A stretch of 26,951 nt of DNA, taken from assembly GCA_937880175.1 (NCBI GenBank), contig CALFLO010000034.1:1-26951 (forward strand), written 5' to 3'. Below, one piece after another: positions 15,496 to 24,356 of this stretch. A model generated the notes under the pieces. The model ran no database searches, had not been told where the DNA came from, and saw nothing but the letters and a program-made list of their open reading frames with translations. A program made the translations under genes and the position numbers. Positions within the stretch are counted from its first letter, which is position 1. Each line of letters begins with the position of its first letter. The DNA comes from an uncultured Gluconobacter sp. GTDB lineage: Bacteria > Pseudomonadota > Alphaproteobacteria > Acetobacterales > Acetobacteraceae.

Positions 15496-16722
15496 TCACA
15501 GGGGCCTTAGGGCAGATGTCGCATCGAGCCACACCCACGCATCAAACTGCCTGAAAAGATCAGCCTCCAGATAACATTCCTCTCGCTCACGATCAGGATG
15601 ATAAAAAGTCCCAAACGTACGCCCGGGACGAAGATCTGAAAATTCAGAACGCAACAATATGCTCTGCACCAGAAAACGGGGGGAGGGCACATTGTGACAA
15701 AGATCTTCCCAGCTACCCGGAACAGGTTTTCCAATTTTCATGGCTTCGGGAGACTGACCACGCCCCTTTGATGCGAAAATGGAGCCTTCGCCGGTCCCAA
15801 AACCAATCAGACACGTGTTATCTCCGAAATGATTTTTCAGGAGTTCCCCGAGGCTGATCTGACGTCGCCGATAGCCGATTTCACTGAAAGCCGCATTGCC
15901 GACATGGTTGTTATGCGCCCAGATAATCATTCTGGCGTCAGGGTTGGATTTTTCCAGTATTTCGCGGACTGCCAAAAACATATGCGTATCTCGCGCATTC
16001 CACTTCGAAACGAAGTCGTTTGCTTCTGCGCGTTCAAACTGCTCACTATTGGCGACTGACAATCCACAAAGAAGAGCATTGAACCAATGCTCGCGCTCAA
16101 GTCCTTCCGCTTCCGGCTCAAAAAGACGGAACGAAGACAGCAGTTCTGGAATCAATTGAGCCGCCTCCGTCCGGAAAGGATCAGCCGCTAACGATGCATA
16201 CGCCGAAGGATCGTCTTTAAAGTTCAGAAGACCGGAAGCAAGATACCGGGCCTGGTCAACCAAAGGAGAATTGCTCTTCTCCAGATAACCAATCAATTTG
16301 TTCATGGATGAAGCCGTCTTGAGACAATCCAGACCAAAGATCGCGACACGGTCCTTCAGCGGTAAATTCCTGTTCCACTCACTGATCCATGAAATCAGAT
16401 CGCGAAATTCCTCATTCTTCCAGACCCAGTTATGCCCATGACGAAATGCCGCATCCCAGTCCAGGTTACCGGGTGCGAGCCGGACAAAGTGATCAATTAC
16501 CATCACATCGCAAGGGTCTGCCTCGATTGCCAGAACCTTATGACCATATTCTTTGATGAAGCGCTTCGTAATCGCCGCACGCGCCATATAGAAATCTCCC
16601 GTCCCATGGCTCGCATCCCCCAGAAGCACCAGCTTTGCATCAGAGAAGCGATCAAAATGCGTCGCAAATAACGGATTTTCTACGGAAGGCAGTTCTTCAG
16701 CGCGTGAGCTGTCAAATGGCAT
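15496..16722 (-). CDS. Erythromycin-esterase-like protein
   Basis: A 408-residue protein of the erythromycin esterase (EreA/EreB-like) superfamily. Characteristic segments are LGDASHGTGDFY near residue 34, VLAIEAD near 62, FGLDCLKT near 127 and IIWAHNNHVGNA near 265. The histidine in the first motif and the glutamate in the second are the positions used for hydrolysis in characterised members. No signal peptide is seen, so it is probably cytoplasmic. Most chromosomal members have no shown antibiotic activity, so macrolide resistance should not be assumed. It starts 91 nt after the PNGase A gene on the same strand and may be read through from it; the siderophore operon downstream has its own promoter. 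The ribosome site of the ATG at 16722 is weak. Confidence 0.85.
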   Translation of the reverse strand: MPFDSSRAEELPSVENPLFATHFDRFSDAKLVLLGDASHGTGDFYMARAAITKRFIKEYGHKVLAIEADPCDVMVIDHFVRLAPGNLDWDAAFRHGHNWVWKNEEFRDLISWISEWNRNLPLKDRVAIFGLDCLKTASSMNKLIGYLEKSNSPLVDQARYLASGLLNFKDDPSAYASLAADPFRTEAAQLIPELLSSFRLFEPEAEGLEREHWFNALLCGLSVANSEQFERAEANDFVSKWNARDTHMFLAVREILEKSNPDARMIIWAHNNHVGNAAFSEIGYRRRQISLGELLKNHFGDNTCLIGFGTGEGSIFASKGRGQSPEAMKIGKPVPGSWEDLCHNVPSPRFLVQSILLRSEFSDLRPGRTFGTFYHPDREREECYLEADLFRQFDAWVWLDATSALRPL

Positions 16723-16813
16723 CAGAAAATTTCCGCATCATTTCAGGCTGTAAAGTGTGCACTTAGAATTATTTTGTCGGGTTGCAGGCATGTTCATGCG
16801 AAGCTGACGCCCC

Positions 16814-18502
16814 TCAAGGAGCACAGCCATCAGTAACCGACACGAGTGTTAGATTCTGGCTGAAGAGCGTTCTGTCGTAGCAGCCTGCAACACTATCCCT
16901 GATCCTGGATTCCGCCCTTGATGAACTGAGGCTGGGCCGTGTTCTGGTACCGTCTTTAACCAGTGGAATTTCCGCTTTTGCGTCTATCGATGTTTGCATT
17001 TCCCGGCTTATGAAAGACGGGAAATCCGTTTTGACGTTTCGTATAAGCTCCTGGTGAATATCATAGCTATACTTCTGCTCTCTCCCAGAACCCGACCTCC
17101 CCTGAAGGATGACAACAGGAAAACGTTCGACCACATCATGATCCGATCGAACGCCTCCCCCGGATTGAAGAATATGCGTATCGATATTTGTAATCTGATC
17201 GATTTTACTTCCCGTATAGGAGGTCGTAAATGTATTGTTGAATGATACTTCCTGAGTAATTTTTGTTTTTACGCGCCCTTTGGATGTCTCAACAAAACCC
17301 TCAAGAATAAGTTTGCGGTGCGCTTCAGTCAGAGATTTTCCTGCAAAATCAGGTTTCGTGGGAAGTTTCCTGTTTATCGATATAACAATGGGCTCTCCAT
17401 CATCTCGTGTGAGGTGACCGGATACGAGCTGCTTTACCGGATCACGCCAGACAAGCATTGCCGCAGTTACAACCTCACTGCGGCGAACACCCACAACAGT
17501 GAGAGTGACCTGATGAGGCTTTCCATCATTCAGACTTCCTGCAAAAGGCGTCAGATTGATACGATAGGACGAGAGATTGAGTGTCTCGATCCCCGGAATC
17601 TGCTTCCATAAAACAGAATTGAGGCCACCTGTATAAATCCAGGGAAATACCGGGGCTACGCCCGCGAGTTTTCCATCGATACGGACCTCGGTTTCCCTGT
17701 AAGGGTAGCCACATGTGTTGTCATCGGGCGTCACTGCCGCAGCGGTTTCCCGCATGGGCATGCACATATACCAGAACTCATCTACCTGCTGCGGCATAGC
17801 CAGAACATCAAGTGCGAGGCGGGTCATGTTGCGCGGAAAGCTGATGGTGCTTTCGAGAGTGGGGGCTTTGGCATTCAGTGCGATGGGTTTCTGGTGCAGT
17901 GCGAACACCATATTGGGCATATCCGGGGCTTTCTGTCCGCTTGCCACGGGATAGAAAATCAGTCGGGCGGAAGCGACGATACGTGCAGTATTGGCTCCGG
18001 CAAGCCCATTCACCAGTTCGGCTTCACCAGAATTGGTTTTTTGGAATAATGCCGCATAATCGGTTACGTCCCGCTCGACATGCCACATCGGGGAAAATGA
18101 TGCCCCAGGCTCAGATGTCGTTCCTGTAAAGAGATTAACACCCCCAAGGCTGACACGGGATGTCCGATCATATTGTTGACCCGTACCGATGTGGAAATCC
18201 GCTTCGAAGACCACTTTCCCCCACGGCATAGGACAATTTGAAGGGGCACTGTAGTCAATCGGCTTCGGTAAACTACCTTCAAAACTGATATTGGAAAACA
18301 GTTTCACTTCACAAGGGGTCGTATTTGGTCTGGACACAAGAAAATCAGGCGTCACGACCGCATGTGTGCCGATTTCAGGGCGGGGCGACAGCAAAACAGG
18401 AGACCCAATTGGAGAGGCCGTTGCTGGAAATACACAGGAAAGACTCGTAAATATTATCAAACCTGAAGCCACAAGAAAAATATTGAAATATTTGTTATTC
18501 AT
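16814..18502 (-). CDS. Secreted peptide-N4-(N-acetyl-beta-glucosaminyl)asparagine amidase A (PNGase A family)
   Basis: A 562-residue protein with an N-terminal export signal (hydrophobic stretch about residues 8-24, cleavage near PATA/SP). The body matches the PNGase A family: PWGKVVFEADF at 93-103, QYDR at 110-113, LGGVNLFTGTTSEPG, RDVTDYAALF at 144-153, DEFWYMCMP at 241-249, IDGKLAG at 275-281 and FPWIYTGG at 286-293. Enzymes of this family cleave the bond between asparagine and the N-glycan, including core alpha-1,3-fucosylated plant glycans that PNGase F cannot release. It should act in the periplasm or outside the cell. The ATG at 18502 is preferred over upstream in-frame starts because it begins the signal peptide and does not overlap the LysR gene. 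It follows that gene by 40 nt. Activity is inferred from family membership. Confidence 0.85.
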   Translation of the reverse strand: MNNKYFNIFLVASGLIIFTSLSCVFPATASPIGSPVLLSPRPEIGTHAVVTPDFLVSRPNTTPCEVKLFSNISFEGSLPKPIDYSAPSNCPMPWGKVVFEADFHIGTGQQYDRTSRVSLGGVNLFTGTTSEPGASFSPMWHVERDVTDYAALFQKTNSGEAELVNGLAGANTARIVASARLIFYPVASGQKAPDMPNMVFALHQKPIALNAKAPTLESTISFPRNMTRLALDVLAMPQQVDEFWYMCMPMRETAAAVTPDDNTCGYPYRETEVRIDGKLAGVAPVFPWIYTGGLNSVLWKQIPGIETLNLSSYRINLTPFAGSLNDGKPHQVTLTVVGVRRSEVVTAAMLVWRDPVKQLVSGHLTRDDGEPIVISINRKLPTKPDFAGKSLTEAHRKLILEGFVETSKGRVKTKITQEVSFNNTFTTSYTGSKIDQITNIDTHILQSGGGVRSDHDVVERFPVVILQGRSGSGREQKYSYDIHQELIRNVKTDFPSFISREMQTSIDAKAEIPLVKDGTRTRPSLSSSRAESRIRDSVAGCYDRTLFSQNLTLVSVTDGCAP

Positions 18503-18542
18503 TCCAATTATTCCATATTGATGTCGTAAAATTATTGAATAT

Positions 18543-19490
18543 TTATCTTTTTGTGGAATTGGCGTGCGCAATCCGATGAGGCTCCGCAAAACCATTAAGA
18601 TGTCGCATGAGCCACATATGGGCTGGATCATTAGTGAGATGAGAGGGCCATTGCGCGTATATGGGTGTTTCAACTGTCGGAAAAGGCAGCTTTAAAACCT
18701 TTACTGGGAACCTTGAAGCATAATACTGCAGAACCCAACTGCTTCCTGTGGCGACCAGATCCGTTCCGATAATGAGTTCTGCGAGCGTTCCATATCGTCC
18801 TGTCGTGGCCGACACGCGCATTTTGGAAAAAATTTCCTGCGGTACGACATTGAAGTTCGATGTTTCAGAAACTGCCGCATGGCGCGCATCGATATACTGC
18901 TCCATGCTGATTTTGGATTTTATGGATGGGTGCTCATCCCAGACCATGCATGACAAACGGTCTTTCATGAGTTCCATGGAAGGAAACTTATGATCTACGA
19001 GTGCGTCGGGCGAGATTATCAGATCTATACCCGCTTCAAACAGGTCCGCATGCGTTGTTTTGTTTAACGTCGAGACCACAACATTGATATCACGCGCTTC
19101 AGAAAGCATTTTAGGCACGACACGCCCCAGCAGCATTGTGGCCAGACTTTCGGAGGCCGCCAATCGAAACGTTTTTCGGCTGGTCTGGGGGTCAAATGTC
19201 ACCTGAAAATTAAAGGTCTCGTCGACTTCGATCAGGAGCTTGCGAACGCGGGACCGCAATCCCTGAGCAAGCGGCGTTAATACCCTTTTCCCGTTTAAAT
19301 AAATAATGAGCTCATCGTTCAACTGACCTTTTAATTTTTTCAACGCGACACTGATTGCTGGCTGACTGACATGCGTCAGTTGAGCGGCCTCGGTCAGTGA
19401 CGACGTATTCAGGATGGCATCCAGCGTATAAAGCATATTCAGGTTCAGGCGCCTGAGAGACATGCGGTCCGGGTCCTCTTTAGACATCAT
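18543..19490 (-). CDS. LysR-family transcriptional regulator (NodD/LinR-like)
   Basis: A 315-residue LysR regulator. The N-terminal winged HTH runs from LRRLNLNMLYTLDAIL through SLTEAAQLTHVSQPAISVAL, whose LNLN and LDAIL wording is typical of the NodD/LinR branch. The C-terminal periplasmic-binding-like effector domain starts near residue 90 (KTFRLAASESLA). Two adjacent ATGs at 19490 and 19487 follow AGGA; a third, MSLRRLN at 19463, is also possible. The gene is co-directional with PNGase A, 40 nt upstream of it, and not divergent as LysR genes often are, so the two may form one transcript. Regulation of PNGase A and the neighbouring receptor is the natural guess. The effector is unknown; NodD proteins respond to plant flavonoids, but this cannot be carried over without tests. 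Confidence 0.88.
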   Translation of the reverse strand: MMSKEDPDRMSLRRLNLNMLYTLDAILNTSSLTEAAQLTHVSQPAISVALKKLKGQLNDELIIYLNGKRVLTPLAQGLRSRVRKLLIEVDETFNFQVTFDPQTSRKTFRLAASESLATMLLGRVVPKMLSEARDINVVVSTLNKTTHADLFEAGIDLIISPDALVDHKFPSMELMKDRLSCMVWDEHPSIKSKISMEQYIDARHAAVSETSNFNVVPQEIFSKMRVSATTGRYGTLAELIIGTDLVATGSSWVLQYYASRFPVKVLKLPFPTVETPIYAQWPSHLTNDPAHMWLMRHLNGFAEPHRIAHANSTKR

Positions 19491-19580
19491 AAATCCTGAT
19501 TTCTTCACTTGTGATGACTGAATGCTCTCTTAGCCTACAGCGCAACATCCATTCACCAACAGCAGCGAAAACAAAGAAAA

Positions 19581-19622
19581 GAGCGCTTTTGAAAACTCCA
19601 CGACAGGGCTTCAAAAGCGCTC
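19581..19622 (-). terminator. Strong rho-independent terminator after the STN TonB receptor gene
   Basis: A perfect 13-bp stem (GAGCGCTTTTGAA at 19581-19593 and its complement at 19610-19622) with a 16-nt loop, 26 nt after the receptor stop. On the minus strand it is followed by the T-rich run TTTTCTTTGTTTTC. It separates the receptor from the LysR-PNGase A genes, which therefore need their own promoter in about 19491-19580. Confidence 0.9.
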
Positions 19623-19647
19623 CTGAAATCTTTTCCTCCAGTCCCAA

Positions 19648-21969
19648 TCAGAAGAACGAATAGGAGACTGTGCCGCGGAACATCCGAGGGCCACTGACCG
19701 AAACATAAGTCGGGGTACTGGTAACTCCAAAAATATTTCTGTTTTCCAGATTTGTTATGCCGAAATTGAATTTAAGTTTTTTATACGAGTACAGGAAATT
19801 CATATCGATTTCGTGCTGAGGGCCAATCATGTATTTCGGGTAATACGAGACCGCTGCACTGCTGCCATTGCCATAGACACCAAACGACACTCCGGCATTT
19901 TTAAGAAAGCCGCTTTGCAGTGTATAGCTGGTAAAGAGGCTATATTTAACCTTCGGCTGTGCGGCCACGATATATTTGTTGAGACTGTTGGAAAGGAAAC
20001 GGAAGCCTGCATATGTAAAGCTTCCTGAAACCTGCCAGCCCGGCAATATGGTGCCACTGACATCAATATCTACACCCTGCGTCCGCAAGCCGGGAAGAAC
20101 GACATACCGATTGGTAGAACCTGCTGCGAGAATAGGGTAGTTGCTTTGATCCAGCTGGTATACAGACGCGACGACATCAAGCTTCTTCTTGAAAAACTGC
20201 CCCTTCACACCTGCTTCGAGGTTGGTTGTTGTCTGGGACGGCAGGAGTTTGTTGTCTGTGCCGATTGAGAAATTCGGCGTGAAGCCTTTTGTCCAGCTCG
20301 CATATATAGAGATCTGTTTGTTGATATCGACAACAAGACCAGCAATCGGTGAAAGCTTGCTGATCGTCTTGGCGTTTGACGTATTTCCCCACGACCGATA
20401 GCTGGTATTACGGACCGCACCAAAGAAATGGAAACGACCGTACTCTATCAGATCCTGGCCATAAAAACCCAGCTGGCGGGACCCGAGGCTGTACTGAAAA
20501 TCCGTAGCCGGGATAAAGCCCGCAAGGTTTGGTGACTTGTTTACAGGAGCTACTGTGAACGTCGTCAGCAAAGATGCATTCGGAGCATAATCCGATACGG
20601 TATAATCGGAATAATTCAACCCAACAGAAATCGTATGCTTCAGCATAAAGGTATGAATTTTTGCACGGAAATAATCATCCGTTGCATACTGCGTTGAAAC
20701 CTGCTTGTCGATCGACTGCATGATCAGGTAGTTGCCGCTCCCGACATTGGCCGCCGGACCATACATGTTTACAAGCGTTGTCGAATTGGAGACATGGCTT
20801 CGACTGACAAAGGTCAGCCAGCGATTGATGTTCCAGGTTGTTTCATAGAACCACCGCGTATTCCACGCCGTAATGCCCTGATTATTGGGGCCGTATTCTT
20901 TGCCGTAAGTCACGATCTGCGGGTCGGCCCCTACGGCCGGGATAACGGCATAGCCGGTCTGTGGCTGACGGACCTTAGAGTTTTCCACACCGACCGTCAC
21001 GTCAATTGTTCGGTTCTTAAATCTGACCGAAGGCGCAACCGAGTATTCTTTTCTGCCTTTATATCCGGCCCAGTTAAGTTCCTGATCCGCAAAGTCGCCA
21101 ACAATCCGCGCGCTCCAGGTCTTGGCGCGATTCAGAGCCGTGGAGCCGTCTACGGTGATTTTCCGATCGTTGTAGGAGGCATACATGCCCTCAACATTCA
21201 GAAGATTTTCCGCAACGGGCTTCTTCGTGACCACATTCACGGATCCGCCCATGTTGTTTCCGCCCGAAAGCAGGGCAGCCGGCCCTTTAAGAACCTCGAC
21301 ACGTTCGACATTCGCGGTCGGCTGCATGGCTCCTGTCGGGTCAAGCATGCCGTTCGTCATGCCGGTCGCTGTCCAGCCACGAACCGTATAGCTGTTGGAA
21401 CCCTGAAGGTTGCTGCGGTTGACGGTCATGCCGCTGGCGTTGCGCATGGCATCCGCGATGGTCTGGATCTGCTGGTCTGCAATCAGGGCGCTGGTGATCG
21501 TACGCGACGACTGGGGCAGATCCCGGATTGAGCCGCCAGTTCTTGTCGAGGACGCGGAGGAGTCCACATTATACTGTGTTTCGGCCTCGTTGCGCTTGGC
21601 ACGGACATTCATGTTTTCCCGGTTGGCAGGCCGGATATAGACCGCCCCCGCTTTGTCCGTATAAATCGTGTAGCCCGTTCCAGCGAGAGCCTGTTCCAGC
21701 GCTTCGCCTGCTATGCGCGACTTGACCGGCGCCGCATAAACCGTGTCCGGCACATCCGTCCCGATCGTCACCGGGACATGCATCCGGAGGGAAATCTCTG
21801 TGACAGTTTTCTTCAAAGACTGCCGGGGCAGCACAACGACTGTGTCAGAAACCTGCTTGAAGCTGCTTTGCAAAGCCCCCGTTTCCGCAGCGTAAGCCGG
21901 GGCATAAGCTCCCAGAAGACCTGCCGTGACATATAGTGACATATTCCGCCTTAGCAACGATATGCTCAT
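19648..21969 (-). CDS. TonB-dependent receptor with N-terminal STN signalling domain
   Basis: A 773-residue outer-membrane receptor. The signal peptide is cleaved near AYA/AE. An STN domain follows at about residues 40-115 (SLKKTVTEISLRMHVPVTIG ... ALEQALAGTGYTIY), then a plug (DLPQSSRTITSALIADQQ, YTVRGW, VERVEVLKGPAALLSGG, GGSVNVVTKKP) and a barrel ending in SYSFF. STN domains usually contact a FecR-type anti-sigma factor, but no FecI/FecR pair is present in the window. The plug resembles siderophore receptors, yet no Fur box is seen upstream, and the neighbours are PNGase A and LysR, so a glycan or glycopeptide substrate is also possible. The ATG at 21969 follows GGTGGG by about 7 nt and begins the signal peptide, so I prefer it over the upstream start at 22011. 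Confidence 0.92.
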   Translation of the reverse strand: MSISLLRRNMSLYVTAGLLGAYAPAYAAETGALQSSFKQVSDTVVVLPRQSLKKTVTEISLRMHVPVTIGTDVPDTVYAAPVKSRIAGEALEQALAGTGYTIYTDKAGAVYIRPANRENMNVRAKRNEAETQYNVDSSASSTRTGGSIRDLPQSSRTITSALIADQQIQTIADAMRNASGMTVNRSNLQGSNSYTVRGWTATGMTNGMLDPTGAMQPTANVERVEVLKGPAALLSGGNNMGGSVNVVTKKPVAENLLNVEGMYASYNDRKITVDGSTALNRAKTWSARIVGDFADQELNWAGYKGRKEYSVAPSVRFKNRTIDVTVGVENSKVRQPQTGYAVIPAVGADPQIVTYGKEYGPNNQGITAWNTRWFYETTWNINRWLTFVSRSHVSNSTTLVNMYGPAANVGSGNYLIMQSIDKQVSTQYATDDYFRAKIHTFMLKHTISVGLNYSDYTVSDYAPNASLLTTFTVAPVNKSPNLAGFIPATDFQYSLGSRQLGFYGQDLIEYGRFHFFGAVRNTSYRSWGNTSNAKTISKLSPIAGLVVDINKQISIYASWTKGFTPNFSIGTDNKLLPSQTTTNLEAGVKGQFFKKKLDVVASVYQLDQSNYPILAAGSTNRYVVLPGLRTQGVDIDVSGTILPGWQVSGSFTYAGFRFLSNSLNKYIVAAQPKVKYSLFTSYTLQSGFLKNAGVSFGVYGNGSSAAVSYYPKYMIGPQHEIDMNFLYSYKKLKFNFGITNLENRNIFGVTSTPTYVSVSGPRMFRGTVSYSFF

Positions 21970-22052
21970 TTTAATCCCACCATGATTGCGGATTGCGTGG
22001 ACCTGTTGCACGCAATTCTCAGTCCTTATTCAAAAATTCCAGAAACCGGTTT

Positions 22053-22070
22053 GAAGAGCTGATGCTCTTC
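22053..22070 (-). terminator. Short hairpin at the end of the hypothetical gene
   Basis: GAAGAGC/GCTCTTC form a 7-bp perfect stem with a 4-nt loop that overlaps the stop codon of the hypothetical gene. A run of five T residues follows only about 16 nt later on the minus strand (22036-22032), so this is a weak terminator candidate. The gap 21970-22068 must also hold the promoter of the STN receptor. Confidence 0.35.
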
Positions 22071-22968
22071 AGCATGTACATCGGACCTGGTCCTGTGAAT
22101 TCTGGAGCGTGGAAATAATAATCTGAAATGCCGCCTGTCTTTGCCTGATGGCTTCTTCATGCTGGATCCGGTGAAAATCCATCATGTCTTTATGTTCTTT
22201 GGGATAACGTTCCTCAAGAATTCCGAAAACATGAATGAATTCTTTTGGATCTTTTCTTGCCTTGCGCTCTTCCGTGTGGATCCTGTCGAGAAGCTTCTTG
22301 GTTTCCTCGAAACTGATCAGACCCTGTTCCCCGACTTTCTGCTGAACCGCAGCGTCCCGCCGCGCATTGATCCAGGACCGGAACGTATCTGCGACGACAG
22401 AGCGTGATGTCCGCGGGTTCCAGGCGGCCGCTTCAATCACCGCCCCGAACTTGGCTTCCGGACTGTCCGGCACGGCCTGATCTGTTGCTGCAATCGCCTC
22501 GGAGCGGACCTTGCGCCATTCCGCGGGCTGGGGCGGTTTCCCCGCCAGTTCAGCGTCATGCAACGCCATCACATCCGCCAGAGCGGCACGCAAAGCATGA
22601 TTTTTCGGCAGAGAAGCGAGATCTTTCTCCGTCTCTTTCAGGAAATGGGAGAGAACAACATTGCCACATGCATTCAGATCCGCCCCTACCGGCAGCGCTT
22701 CCAGCAGGGAAATCTGTGCCGCTTTGGCGTCTTCAGCGGAAGGCAGCGTCACAGCGACCATATCCACCAGAAGGGCCATCCATTTCGGCAGGCCGAACTC
22801 CTCAACCCACTGATCAAGATCTTCACTCTCCAGAAGACCACCGACCAGACTTCCACCTTTTCCATCCCAATAGACGGGGCGGTTGCTCCAGTCGCCGGAC
22901 GTCTGAAAGGCCTTGGCTTTGTGAAGCATGGAGCGCTTGAACTCCGGGTTATCCTGAAAAGACTGCAT
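22069..22968 (-). CDS. Hypothetical protein coupled to thioredoxin
   Basis: A 299-residue protein that I do not recognise. It has no signal peptide or membrane helix, is largely helical by composition, and is rich in charged residues towards the C-terminus (around KLLDRIHTEERKARKDPKEF). The middle part (EALPVGADLNACGNVVLSHF) holds one of only two cysteines; the other is in the final CTC triplet end (RCTC). The start at 22968 follows the thioredoxin stop after 5 nt, and its ribosome site GGAGG overlaps the last codons of thioredoxin, so translation is coupled. Coupling to thioredoxin suggests a redox-linked or chaperone-like partner, but this is only context. Confidence 0.75.
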   Translation of the reverse strand: MQSFQDNPEFKRSMLHKAKAFQTSGDWSNRPVYWDGKGGSLVGGLLESEDLDQWVEEFGLPKWMALLVDMVAVTLPSAEDAKAAQISLLEALPVGADLNACGNVVLSHFLKETEKDLASLPKNHALRAALADVMALHDAELAGKPPQPAEWRKVRSEAIAATDQAVPDSPEAKFGAVIEAAAWNPRTSRSVVADTFRSWINARRDAAVQQKVGEQGLISFEETKKLLDRIHTEERKARKDPKEFIHVFGILEERYPKEHKDMMDFHRIQHEEAIRQRQAAFQIIISTLQNSQDQVRCTC

Positions 22969-22973
22969 CTTGG

Positions 22974-23303
22974 TCAGCCTCCGAGATTACGGTCGATGAA
23001 AGCCGCGATACGGCTCTTGGTCTGCAGACCGGCGAAACGCTCCCGTTCTTCTCCGCCCGAAAAGAGGATGACGGTGGGCAGGCCGCGAACATGATATTTT
23101 CCGATGATCGCCGGGTTTTCGTCGGCGTTGACCTTCGCCACCACCACTTCGCCCACATAGGTCTCGGCTGCATCATCCAGAATAGGCATCAGCTGCTTGC
23201 AGGGCGCGCACCACGGTGCCCAGAAGTCCACGACAACGGGGAGTTCTGAGTTCAGGACGATGGCGTCAAAGTTCTCTTCTGAAACGGCGATAATGCTGCT
23301 CAT
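22974..23303 (-). CDS. Thioredoxin with WCAPC active site
   Basis: A 109-residue thioredoxin, the usual length of the family. The active site is W31-C-A-P-C35 within DFWAPWCAPCKQLMP, and the cis-proline is Pro76 in RGLPTVILF. The common WCGPC has Gly where this protein has Ala, a change seen in some thioredoxin paralogues. No signal peptide is present, so it acts in the cytoplasm as a disulfide reductant. It lies 58 nt downstream of the tldD remnant and directly before the hypothetical gene, with which it overlaps in translation signals. Because the upstream part of tldD and its promoter are lost, it must now be transcribed from the short gap or from within the IS/tldD remnant. Confidence 0.95.
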   Translation of the reverse strand: MSSIIAVSEENFDAIVLNSELPVVVDFWAPWCAPCKQLMPILDDAAETYVGEVVVAKVNADENPAIIGKYHVRGLPTVILFSGGEERERFAGLQTKSRIAAFIDRNLGG

Positions 23304-23361
23304 GGGTTTTCTCTTTTCAGAATCTGGATTTTTCGGGACAACATGCTGTGCGGAAGAAGGG

Positions 23362-24347
23362 TCATGATCCCTTCCCGCCCACGATCAGGTCGTCCACGCG
23401 CAATGTTGGCTGCCCTACCCCGACTGGCAGGGTCTGCCCGGATTTCGAACACACGCCGACGCCCCCATCGAGCATCCGGTCGCTGCCGATCATGCTGATC
23501 TGTCGCAGCGTGTCCGGACCGTTCCCGAGGATCGTGGCGCCGGCCACAGGCGCGGTGAGCTTTCCGTTTTCGATCAGGAACGCTTCGGACGCCTCGAACA
23601 CGAAACGGCCGCTTGTCACGTCCACCTGACCGCCGGAGAGGTTGTCGACGTAAATTCCATGCCCGACGGACGCGATGATTTCCGCAGGATCCATGGTGCC
23701 GGCTTCCATGTAGGTATTCGTCATGCGCGGCAGCGGCAGGGACGCATAGGACTGGCGGCGGCCATTTCCGGTCGGGGCACATCCCATCTGCCGCGCACTT
23801 AGCAGATCGTGCATGTAGCCCCGCAGAATCCCGTCCTCGACCAGAACCGTCCGATGGCTCCCGACACCCTCATCGTCCATGTTGAGGGAGCCCCGGCCGC
23901 CGGGAACCGTGCCATCGTCAAGAATCGTGACACCGGGAGCCGCGATCCGCTCTCCGATCCGCCCGGAGAAAGCCGAACTGCCGCGCTGGTTGAAATCGCC
24001 TTCCAGCCCATGGCCCACCGCCTCGTGCAGAAGAACGCCGTTCCAGCCTGCGCCGATGACAACCGTCATCGGGCCTGCGGGTGCGGGACGGCCTTCCAAC
24101 TTGGTCAGCGCGGAAGACACGACCTTCCGGACCAGGGTTTCTACCGCATCAGGGGTCAGCACCTCGTATCCGGCACGGCCGCCAAATCCGGAGCCGGACA
24201 TTTCACGCCGCCCATCGGCCAGAACCGTCACGACAACGGCCAGCTTGACGAGCGGACGAATGTCGCCGCTCGAAAACCCGTCATGCCGCGTGACCCAGAC
24301 CGTCTCGTGGGAGGCCTGCACGCTGGCATTGACCGACACGACCCTAG
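23362..24347 (-). pseudogene. tldD: tldD metalloprotease, 5'-truncated at an IS element
   Basis: The remaining frame covers about the C-terminal two thirds of TldD, the zinc metallopeptidase that works with TldE/PmbA in peptide maturation and degradation. The metal motif is intact (HEAVGHGLEGDF, histidines at residues 105 and 110 of the residual ORF), as are MTNTYMEAG, GGQVDVTSGRF and the C-terminal GVCSKSGQTLPVGVGQPTLRV. Full-length TldD is about 475-480 residues; compared with the E. coli protein this copy begins near residue 155. The first retained native residues are PRVVSVNAS, read up to the IS border. The sequence on the far side of the IS does not continue tldD. A GTG at 24339 could start a shortened protein of 325 residues, but without the N-terminal domain it is unlikely to be normal. 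Confidence 0.88.
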
Positions 24348-24356
24348 GCTCAGGAC
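24342..24356 (+). repeat. Left terminal inverted repeat of the IS
   Basis: CCCTAGGCTCAGGAC, a perfect inverted match to 25036-25050, including the CTAG that is probably target-derived. Confidence 0.85.

Noticed and set aside
15496..16722. Annotation as a macrolide resistance gene
   Set aside because: Superfamily motifs alone do not show activity on erythromycin; most chromosomal members are untested.
20157..20165. GTATAC core inside the STN receptor gene as a fourth operator
   Set aside because: Only the 6-bp core is present, without the outer TC/GA bases, and it is deep inside a coding region.
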